DNA from: Pterois miles | Taxonomy: Eukaryota > Chordata > Actinopteri > Perciformes > Scorpaenidae | Assembly (NCBI GenBank): GCA_947000775.1 | Contig: CAMQGK010000567.1 | Location: forward strand, 17,776,501-17,840,500 | Direction: 5' to 3' | DNA: 64,000 bases | Part shown: piece by piece, positions 43,848 through 55,991 of the stretch | How the letters are laid out: each line of letters begins with the position of its first letter | Position numbering within the stretch: the first letter of the stretch is position 1 | Translations under genes and position numbers: made by a program | Notes under the pieces: model-generated | Told to the model about the DNA's origin: nothing | The model's database searches: none | Seen by the model: only the letters and a program-made list of their open reading frames with translations

Positions 43848-46800
43848 TAACTCTGTCTGTGGACTCCGGCGTTGCCCCCTTGGTTTGCCGTGGTGTGGCG
43901 AGCGTGGCAAACGAGGTATGGAGAGGACTGAGAGGATTCAAAGGCCCGTCATGGTAAGAAGATTCTGGATAAGCTTTTTTTGCTGCGTCCGACCGTACCG
44001 GAAGCAGTTTTATGTGTGAGTTTTTCTGCGAGCGTGTGGATTGAGTTTTGAAAGTTCAGCAGACGCGCTGAGATATGACAGGAGGAGAATATAACTTACC
44101 GCCCGTGTCCTGATAGCTCTGTAGCTCCTGGTCTGCGGCTTTCTTCGCTCCTCTGAGTGTGATTCCATTTTGGGCCGGGCCACAGCTGCTGGAAAGGCGC
44201 TGTGTTTTTAATTAGACTTCCAGTCCCACCGGTTGAGTCTGCTGCCCAGCACCGTGGCCATTTCAGGGGGCTTCTGTCACTGCTGTTCCCCGTCCCACAC
44301 TGGACCTTCATTTAGCTTCTTGTTCCACTTGTTTGTGCTTCTTCAGAATATTATCTCTTGTTGCCTCTCTGTTGTTTTTGCAGTTATTGCATTTAAGGTA
44401 CAATTAACTAATTACTTTTCAACTGTTAAATTAATCGCCAACTATTTTGATAATTAATTATCGGCTTGAGAAAGAAGAGAAAGAAACAAAATGTCAAATT
44501 TTTCTGATTCCAGCTTCTTAAATGTGAATATTTTCTGGTTTCTTTACTCCTCTATGACAGTAAACTGAATATCTTTAAGTTGTGGACAAAACAAGACATT
44601 TGAGGACGTCATCTTGAATTAATTGAATTAATTTGTTCATCGTTTGTTACAAAATAATGGCACGTAATTCTTTACCTGTACTACCAGTGATGTTTCTTTT
44701 GATTTTTGAATCCCTCATGTCACTTAATCTGTCAGGTTTTGAGGCAGAGAGCACATAAAAGGCTCTAATTTACATCTAGAGCTGCAATGATTAATCAGTT
44801 AGCTGTCAACTAGTAAATAAATCAATTATTTTGATAATTTAAAAAAGTAAAAAATTTTCTGACTCAGCTTCTTACATGTGAATATTTTGAGTTTTTTTAC
44901 TCCTCTATGACAAAAACTGAATATCTTTGAGTTGTAGACAAAACAAGATATTTTTGGGAAACACTGATTGACTTTTTTCACCGTTTTTTTGACAACAACT
45001 TATCGATTAATCAAAAAAGTAAGTCAACTGATTAATCGAATCATCAATAATCAATGAAAATAATCACTAGTTGCAGCCCTAATTTAAGGCTAATTCAATT
45101 TTATTTTAAGTGGATAAATAGGGCTGCAAATAGCGGTTGTTAAAATTATTGATTAATTTAATCTGTCAGTTGTTTTTTGACTAACCCTTCGTCCATAAAG
45201 CATTAGAAAAGACTTGAAAATATCCATAACTGGGAAATTCCCAGAGTCCAAGGTGATAGGTTAAGGTTAAGGTGATAGGATAAGGTTTTTAAATTACTTC
45301 ACCTAACAGCTGAAAACCCAAAGATATTCATTTTCATAGGAGATAAAACAGAAAAAAAATAAATCTTTACAGTTGAAAAGCTGTAATCATCTGCATTTCT
45401 GTTTGACAAACTGCCTTGAACAATCAATAAGCAAAATAATTGCTACTATTAGTAATTATAATAATAATAATAATAACTTGCATTAATACAACACTTTATA
45501 TGGAGGTAGGGAGACAAAACAAAACAAAGCAACTATACACAAGCACAGAAAAAGCAAATACAGCCAGACAACTTCAGTTATTAAAAGCCTGGGTGAAGAG
45601 GAAGTCTCTGAAGAGTTGATTGATTGACTATTGATCAATCAAGTAATCAGCAGTAGTGATTGTCTGATTATAATTTGCTGTTGTTGTTTTTCTGCTTTTA
45701 TGAAACAAAATTAGTTGTTTAAGTTATATATAACAACTTATCACAGTTTGCTGCAGTGACCATCACGTGATATTAGGGATGCAACTTATTATTTATTGTT
45801 TTCGTTAGTGATTAATCAGTGATGTTCTCGATAAATTATAAAATGTCACAAAAAGTGTCTCCAAGTTTCCAGGAAAACTAGCAAATACTCACATTTAAGG
45901 AGCTGGAACCACAACTTTTGGGTAATTGTGCTTAGAAATGAAAAATTATTTATTAATTATCGGGAAAAAAAATCTGTAGCTATATCGGTGACTGTTGAAC
46001 CTGACTGCTTTCTGAGTATCCACCTAAACAAGTTCACAGCATCAACTAAAAAAATATCATGTTCATTGCATCCTCGGCCAGAATCTTAACATTAAATTAC
46101 TGGTACGATGACAATAGAATACAATACAACTTTATTTATAAAGCGCTTTAAAGCAACATTGTTGACCAAAGTGCTGTACACATTTAAAAATATAATTTAA
46201 AAAAATGAGCATCGATCAACTCAATAATACTCGGCCCTTATCATGACTGAAAGCAACACCTGAAAACTAAAAATATTGTGATTTCAACCAGTCGTTGTAT
46301 TTTGAATTTAGTGGGATTAACTGAATGTAATATAAGGAGCAACTTGTTATTGGAGTCCCTCTTGTGCTTGTTTGTGAAAATGGGGATTTCTGCAGTCCAT
46401 GACTCATCATCTTTTCAGTCATCTCCACACTGGCCAGCTGGTCGCCATGACTCGGCTGTGACAGAAATAAGGATCATTTACAGCCACCAGCCATGAGCAT
46501 CTGACAGGAAATCTGTTCTCTGTGATTCCTCAGTTTGTACATCTGTCTGTTTAGCAAGACGCATTTCCCCTTTTACACCAGATTTCTGTTACTTGTCTTC
46601 GCTGAGCTAATCTCTGACGTGAATACACATGAAGCCGGACTGATTATGCATTCTGGTTGGCTCTCAGTTGTCTGAGATGAGATGTTGTGTTCTTCTTCTC
46701 TGAAATATTTGATGACAGGGACCAGAGGAGACTCAGAGATAAAGCAAATAGGAAAAGGATATTTAATTTTCTCGCCTTTCCTTCCTTTTCTATCATCACA

Positions 46801-47247
46801 TCATCTGATGTAAGTATGAATATGTTTTTATCTGTTTAATTATCAGGGCAGGGGTTCGCAGCATGTGCTAGCTCTCAGATGATAATCACTTCTTAGTCAT
46901 ACATTGTGAAGTGTGACAGCACCTGCTGGGACGTTGCTGTTGTTTATGCAGCAGCAGATTAAAAGCTTTGACCTCTGCCCTGTTATCTGTCATAAGAACA
47001 GTAGTTGATCATTTCCTTTGTTGTATAAAGACCTTAAAAAGGAGGAAACTAGTCCAGTTCTGGTTCAGTATTTCCATAATCATTTTTATGTAGCTGTATG
47101 TGGAGGCCTACCCCAACAAGCAAATCCACTTTACTTCATCCAACTCCCTTTTTTCTTGGACCCATTTACAAAGGTGCCATTGCATCAGAAGAAAGTGTTA
47201 ACTAATTTCCCTGCTGTAGGGTGACTCTTTTCAAACCTCATTATTCA

Positions 47248-47333
<86 letters not shown>

Positions 47334-50300
47334 CTCTCTCTCGTTGGCCCGCCCTCACTCCTTATTCCATTACCCCCCTCCGCTCTGTTGCTCTCTTTTT
47401 CCCCCCTCCATTTATTCAGTATCAATGCTAAGGAGGTGGAAATTCATCACGGTGGCAGCCACCGTGCAGAGAATGGAGAAGAAACAGTCGGTTAATTTTC
47501 AGGATAATTACTGAGCTTCTCCTCTTGTACCTCTCTTGTGTTTTAACCTTCTGTGGTGTGACAGTGCAGTATAGTTTGGATTTTACCAACTAGATGAAGA
47601 AAAGTTTCAGTTTGGTTGTCTTTTTCCAACCATAGACTATATAGAAAAAATGGATGTAGTCACCATGAAGTCACCTATTGGTTTGTGGACAATGGTTTTG
47701 AAGCCACAAGTTTGGCATTTTGGCCGTCGCCATCTTGGTTTTTGGCCATGGCCATCTCCAGGCCCAGATACACAAAGCCGACATCAAAGAAGTAGCAGCG
47801 ATGAAGGCCGACTTATGTGTCGCCTCACGTTGCCTTTGTGTTGGTCGACAGTTTTCATTTGGACACGCCGGAAACACTGCAGCCGACGGCCAGTTAGCGT
47901 GTTCATTCTGCTCCTGCGTGAGATGAAATAGCTCTCCCCACCAGTAAGGCGGCGGAAGTCTGTATTCGTCATTCAGACCGAGGACGGTGGATATACAGCA
48001 CAAGCCGTTGTGATGGTACATACATGAAATAAAGCGGTATCTGCCGACCATTCTCACACCACTCTCTCTCACCACTTAGCTTCATTCAAGGTGGCCATGT
48101 CGCTGTGAAAATATCCATGTATTGGAATGATCAGATGAGATAAATAACAAGTGCCCACCCATGCCGCCGGGTTTGAGCTAAATACAACTGAATGCTGAAA
48201 GATGAAGTAAGAGAAGTAAGATGAAAACATGGACAACTCTTAGACCAGACAAAGCCTGTCACAAGGTAGCCACGCCCTAAAGCATAGCTGCTTTATGGTC
48301 TATTTGACTCTAAATGGGACAATAATTTACTGAATGAACATCATGCTGTATTGAAGAAGACTTTAAACTAGTGATTGAGATCATAAACTCAAGTTTACAA
48401 TGTTTACTGAGGTAATAAATCAAGTGAGATGTAGGATCATTTTCTCATAGACCTCTATACAGTCAGACTTCTGTTTGCAACCAGAGGAGTCGCCCCCTGC
48501 TGGATATTGAAAGAATACAAGTTTAAGGCACTTTGGCATTGACTTTACTTTTCAGACCTGGAGGTTACCCTCTGGTTAAAATACCTCTTGAAATAAACTC
48601 CCCATAGGCCATAATGTTTTGTTTGATGTAGTTTGTTGAAGAGAAAATCACCTGTTGAAAAGCTTTTATGCAGTTCCCCCACCGCTGATTCCCCTTCAGG
48701 GTATTTTATTTATGATTTGATATCTATACCGTCTTTCTGTCTCATTCCAGATGCAGCTCTCGCTGGCTGCCTGTAATAATAAGCTGCAGCGATGGTTACT
48801 ATGACACTGCTGGGGTCTCTAGTCTGGCGCTGCCAATAGGAAGGCAGCTCCGCCATCAGGTGGCCTGTAGCTATTTTGAACAGGAGCTGTATGTCAAGTG
48901 AAGCAAGCAGCTAAATTAGAGACACAACCCGATGACATGAGAGAAGAAGAAGAAGAAGGAAACGAGAAGGTGGAGAAAATGTGTTCACTTTCTGAAAGGG
49001 TGCAGAAAGGTTATTGATCAGTCGCTATTTTGGCTCTCCCCTCATTCACCTTGTGTTATATATAAAATATTGACTTGCGTGTCTGTGGGCATGTATCCGT
49101 CCATCCTTCTCTGTCTCTTCTTCTGACTGTCTTTTTTTTTTCCTCCGCTAGTTGTGTGTGACGTGAATCAACTGGATGAGTGACTCACAGACTCAAGCAT
49201 TTGTCCACACACAAACACAAAGAGTAATCCCTCCCACTCTCTCTCACTCTACATTTTGCTGCATCACCGACCTGTTGTAGTGAGCCGCTTGGTCTCAGGT
49301 TGTTTCAGACGTCATATTTTTTTCTAAAAACATTCCCGTGGGTTCCCCATCAAGGTTTGTTAACCTTCACTTAGTCGGTGCTCCGTGTTTAGATGCACTT
49401 GTTTAGAGGTTTAGAGGATGACTCACAGCTGGTAAGTGGGAGCGGCTGTTATTGTCCTCATTAGATGCTGCATGCCGCTCACTGGATTATTCCTCCTACC
49501 TGAGTGGGATGCAGGCGCGCCGCCACAAGCGTTTTCACTTTGGGTAAATGAAACAGGAAGTGGGGATGCTTTGTGGATGCCTGAGGACGCGAGGAGTTGC
49601 TAGCCATCGCCTTGGCAACAGGGAGTGTCTACATGTAGTGTGCTGTTGCCAAGTCACAGAGCGCCTCGATGCGACAGGTGGCTGAGCTAGAATCAACATT
49701 AGAAATCATACAGAGATACAATCAAAGGAGCATTAATCACACATAAACGCACATGCAAACACGGTGACACACCACACAGACGCTTCACTATTCAACATAT
49801 GACCAGGATATATTTAGACCTCCATGCACACTTGTCGTTTCTCTTGAGAAATGCCACTGAGGACTCTTACATTTCTATTATTTTTATTATTTTACTGTTA
49901 TGTGACAGACAGGGAAAGGCTGTTGGGGGGGGGGGGGGTTATGACCTGCAACAAAGGTCCCCCGCCAAAATCGAATCAAGGATGTTGCTGTTATATGATC
50001 TACATGTACATCTTAACCACAAGGCCTTGGGGACATCTCACATATCTTTTCATCTTTAAAATAAGAAACAGCGTCCAAAACAATTCAAATGACAGTAAGT
50101 TGGCAGCAAGAAGCCAAGAGTTCAGACTAGGGCTGGGTATCAAATCTCAGTACCCTTGCCCTGATTTAGTACTGCATCAAATGCTTGCTATGATTCTTAG
50201 GAATGTTTTTTTATCCTGTCATCAGATATATCGTGATCTAATTTAAGGTTTTATTTGAGATTTTTATATACCACTGATCATTACCGCTAACTTTGAGGGC

Positions 50301-53300
50301 CAGCTATAGAGTGCTCCAGGGATGACGTATTGGTGTAGGCCAGGAAGTTATAATCGCCCTGGTTCCCTCCACAAAAATCCAATGGGATTCTTCCATTGGT
50401 TTTGATTTATTGCAAATAAGCTCTGTGGCAAAAGTTTGATACTTACAGGTTTTGTTTTCCAAGATAATCTCCACAAATTAAGTTAACTTTTATGATTTTT
50501 GAAGTGTGAATGCAATCAGCAGAAGTATAAAGCTAATGTTAATGAACGCAAGTATACAAGAAGGTGGACGAGTCTGCGTGATGATCTTTAGTGGACTCAT
50601 TTAGCCACTTGTTAGCAACCTTCAAAATTCATGAGTGGGGTATTTATTTATATAGCTTATGTCGTAGAACAACATTTTAGAATCTCTTAAGCGTGTATTA
50701 ACTACAGATATTATTTCAGGCATCCAACTAAAAACCTATTGACTCCCACCAGAAGTGCTAAAATGCTAACTCAAACAAAACCTCATCAAAAATCCAACTT
50801 TTACCTGCTTGGTCTGTTGTTTTGTACCAAAGTTGGTGACAATTGCTTGATTTGTAGAAGCAGTAACATAAAATCTTACTTGGACACAGTTAAAAATGGC
50901 AGCAAATCAGTGCAGATGCAAATAGCTGTGGCGTTATATGGATAGACTCTTAAGATAGATAGATACTTAAGGTGCAAAAGTTGCAGGCCAAAATGTAAAG
51001 TTAATTGTCATAGCACCACCATCCTACCAGTTGTACCACATCTGACGCTGCACATCCTTGGGTCCCCAGCAATACACCCAGGAAGTGTGAAGTAGATCAG
51101 ATGAATGGTTCTCAAGATATGTGAAGGACATACCCACATCATAACTAAGGTATCAAAAATAGTATTGTTTTGGTATCAGCACAGATGCGTTGGTTATCAT
51201 ATTGGCACAGATATCGAAACATTTCAAACATTACGCATCTCTAGTCCAGAGGTATTACGCCTTGTGTTGTCTGACTACACATGTGCAGGGAATTTTTCAT
51301 CATCATTACATATGGTGTATGTCATCTTTGCGCATTCTCACCTCTATTTTAAAAGCCCACACCTAGTGACTCATTTCTTCTGCCTGGCACATTCAGCTGT
51401 CCACATTCTTGTCAGCACCTCCTACAACACGCCAGGCAGCCTGTCAACTGAAAAAAAAAAAAAAAAAAAAAACAGCAAGAGGAGAATAAGTGGGATTGTT
51501 ATATAAGTTGAACACTCAAACACTCCAGAAGTTGAGGCTGCCTCCCTCGCTGCGCCGCTCCGCTGAACGGTACAGTAGGCCGGCGCCACAGGCTCACAGG
51601 AGGCTCTGGTTTTTATTGTGGTATGGGTGTCTGGATGAGGGTCAGCAGGAGAGAGTCGAGTTACTGTGTATGAGTGGTGGATGTGTTGGAAACTGTAGCC
51701 ACTTCATGAGAAATTTATATCCTCTAATATTTTAAACAGTCCTCAGGCCATTTTTTCTCTCTCTATCTCTTTCTGTCTCTACTTGACACACCCACACACC
51801 GAATCTGTTGTACCTGTGCAAAAAGGCTTTGGCCTCGCTGAAGCTGCAGTGGAAACGTCGGCCCGTTGTTATGCATCCTCTCCACCTCAAATTACACAGA
51901 GTCAGCTTTCATGCAATATGAAGGCCAAGGCCCCTTTTGTGTCATTACGCTTCTCAAGGCGGTCTTGACATTTTGAGCACAACGAAATTGCAAAGGAAGA
52001 GCTGCAGTCGTTCTTCTTAGGACCAGAAAAGTGAATTTGAAACAAGATAAAAAGAACAGGAGAACACTGGAAAGCCTAAAGATTAATAATATCTGTTTAG
52101 ATATTCAAACACCATTGAGTTCACTCACAACTCGTGTTTTTGCTCTCTGTAAGGGTTGCATCATAGACATGTTGTCCTTTTCCCCTCGTCATCTCTATGT
52201 AAACTCGTTTCAGGGCTCTGCAGACTCCTACACCAGCCGGCCATCAGACTCGGACGTGTCCCTGGAGGAGGACCCCGAGGCTCTGAGGAAGGAGGCCGAC
52301 AGACAGGCCCTCGCCACGCTCGAGAAAGCGAAGGTCAGAGATCACCTGTTGCATCCGTTATTTCACCTGTCATGCACAGTGCAGGTTTAATAGTAGGGCT
52401 GTCAATTGATTCAGAGGCACATTTTTTATCTGTTCAAAATGTACCTTAAAGGGAGATTTGTATGCTGCATTATGTAATGTATGTATTTATTATTGGAAAT
52501 CAATTAACAACACAAAACAATGACAAATATTGTCCAGAAACCCTCACAGGTTCTGCATTTAGTATAAAAATATGCTCAAATCATAACATGGAAAACTGCA
52601 GCCTAACAGACAACAACAGCTGTCAGTGTGTCAGTGTGCTGACTTGACTCTGACTTGCCCCAAACTGCATGTGATTATCATAAAGTGGGCATGTCTGTAA
52701 AGGGGAGACTCGTGGGTACCCAGAGAACCCATTTACATTCACATATCTTGAAGTCAGAGGTCAAGGGACCAGGTACTAATTGATTCCCTTGGTTTTCTAG
52801 TTTCATATGATACCAGTATCTTCTCTCTATCTTTAATACTGAGTCTGTTACAACCTAAAAATTGCAAGTTGCATTGACACATTAAAGAAATTAGTGTTGT
52901 TATAATTACTTTTGCTTTAACTTTGACAGCCCTGTCAGCATTGAGTGTTTTGACATTGGTAAACCTCATCATTAGCATCAAGACACTGAACTCTGTTTCT
53001 GTATACTAATATCTGTCTTTTCCATCACTGCTCCAGACCAAACCGGTGGCTTTTGCTGTGCGGACAAATGTCGGTTACAACCCCGGCCCCAGTGATGACG
53101 TTCCTGTGCAGGGCATGGCCATATCCTTCGAAGCCAAAGACTTCTTGCACATTAAAGAGGTATGAACTCCCCGCACACTTAAATATACAGCACATTTTAG
53201 TACTGAAAAGTATTACTTTTCACACAGAAATGTACAGAGTAGTTGTCTGGATTACAAATTGTACCAATTCAGCCTGAACAAAATGTAAATCATTTTGGGT

Positions 53301-53729
53301 AGCAAACAGACTGAAGATCCTGGATGGTGTAGGAAAAAAAGAGCAACAGTGGGTCTTGGAAAGTCAAACAGTTGGCAGTGATTGTGGGTGGGAAGCCAGT
53401 GAGGGATCATGTTTTATTGCAACTCAGTGTCTCCTGTTGAAAGCCTACAGGCCATGAGTGGGAGTTAGCACTAAGAAGAGCCGCAGTGCAAGCAGAAGTA
53501 AAAAAAAAGAAAAAAAAAAGAAAACGTACAAAAAAGTAAATTGATAAAAGTAGCATTCTAACTTTTTGAATACATATATATTGGTCACCTAGGGTTCATA
53601 ATAAAATACTTTTTTTTAGCTTACAAACAGCAATAAAAATATCTTGCAAAAATGTGTACTTGGGTTCACAATGTGGCAATGCTTTAGCAACAAGCTTTTA
53701 TATTATAAAAAAAGTGTAAATACGGTATT

Positions 53730-53808
<79 letters not shown>

Positions 53809-55638
53809 TGTTTGGATGAGGATGTGTTCTGATCAGCCCTCAGTCTCCTATAAAATTACATTCCCATACAACTACACTTCGTTTTCAATTAGGAATTGAA
53901 GGAGAGGTATTTTCTCCCGGTTATCAGCAAAGTTTTAAACAGTTTTAAACTTGTTGTTAACGTAAATTAAAAAAAAAAAATCAACAAAGGTTTAATAAAA
54001 AACGAGTGGTAAACATAATGAAAAACATCATGGTTTGGCTTAAAATTTCATTTTCACACAGGACTCCTCGGAGAAAGTCCGGTGTTAGTTTGACCCATCC
54101 ACCCGTCCGTAGACTCCACGTTATACTCGTTATTATATCACATAACTTTCAGTATATTTTTACGTTTTACGTTACCACGTAACGTTCATCAACGGTCACT
54201 CAACATACAATGTTGTTAACATACTGCAGCCTTCTGCTGACTATTTGTGATACGTCGAAGACAAACATAATCCACAACAAAATATGTTTAGCTCTAAATG
54301 TAATTGGCAATGCGTTTTTGCTGACGGCTGGTTTTGATTCAACGCATAGTGATACATGCTGATGTGAATGAGCAGTAAAATGCTGGTATATCATCAGTTG
54401 CCTGTCTGTATGCAGAAATACAACAATGACTGGTGGATCGGGCGTCTGGTGAAGGAGGGCTGTGAGGTGGGCTTCATCCCCAGCCCGGTCAAACTGGAGA
54501 ACACCCGTCAGCTGCAGGAACAGAGGATGAGACAAAACCGACTCAGCTCCAGGTAACCATGAAAACACCTTAGCAGCTACAGTAGCAGCATCCACAAAGG
54601 ACAACCCTGCTCTTTAAAACAGGTCAGACCTGAGTCATACTACGCCTACCAGGAAATGTAAACTTCCTGAAAAGCACTGCAGTGACTCACTGTGTTCCTC
54701 TGTTCCTCTACAGTGCTACTACATTATATACTGTATTTGTGTATATATATATATATATATTACTAGTCAGGGGAGACTCGTGGGTACCCACAGAACCCAT
54801 TTTCATTCACATATCTTGAGGTCAGAGGTCAAGGGACCCCTTTGAAAATGGCCATTACAGTTTTGACAGCCCTAGTTTATTTTCATTCATCCAGTCATTA
54901 TAACCACTCATCCTATTCAAGGTCGTGGGGGGCTGGAGCTGATATTGGGCGAAAGCGGGGTTCACCCTGGGCAGGTCGCCAGCCTATCACAGGGCTGGGA
55001 CATAGAGACAGACAACCATTCACACTCACATTCACACCTACGGGTAATTTAGAGTCAACAATTAACCTGCATATCTTTGGACTATGGGAGGAAGCCGGAG
55101 AACCTGGAGAAAACAGAACAAGTTAACTCCACACAGAAGGGCCCCAAACCCAGTCTGAATGGGTTTGCAATCCTCTTGCTCTGAGGCGACAGTACCACTT
55201 TAACACAATTTAACCCTCTTACAGTAGATGAAATTCTGCACATTATTAGCTGCTCATTCACGTTTTTCCTCAGTGCCACACTTTTTAGTACCAGTACCAC
55301 AATAGCACCTTGTTTACTGTAAACTATGATGATCAGGGTCCTCTTTCAGGGGGAAACCTAACAATTGCGTGATTAAATATGAAGTAAAATCAGTTTATCA
55401 ACAACCGGTTCAGTAGAAATTCGTAAAAAGATGCAGATGATGAGCACAATGAATTGTAAAGCTACCTTATTGTCTTTCTTTCAGCACACAGTCATTTATG
55501 CCTGTTTTTCCCATTACAGTAAATCTGGAGGAAGCTCCAGTTTGGATGTTGCCACAGGAACCCGCAGGCCCACCCCACCTGGCACAGGTGAGGTCAAGGG
55601 GGTCTCCCTGTCAACTACCAAAATAGTGCCTTTGTGCA

Positions 55639-55688
<50 letters not shown>

Positions 55689-55927
55689 TGTGTGTGTGCA
55701 ACCCTGACAAAGCGAGAGAAAGAGAGCGAGAAGAGACAGGCGTCTGATAGTTAGATGAAGATTTTAATTGGCTAGTTAGTCAGGCATGATGATGAATCAC
55801 GGCGCGTCTCAGTGGGTTGCTGTGTGAAGTGAGAGAGGTCTAGGAGGTCCGTCATTAGCACACAGGACAGGACTGAAATAGAGCTGAGAATGGGCCGCGC
55901 TCATTAAACTTGACAAGTATGTCTGGC

Positions 55928-55991
<64 letters not shown>

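Noticed and set aside
50127..51245. Single MITE from TAGGGCTGGGTATC to ACGCATCTCTA
   Set aside because: The two ends do not match as inverted repeats and the flanking 8-mers agree at only six positions, so they may belong to different elements.
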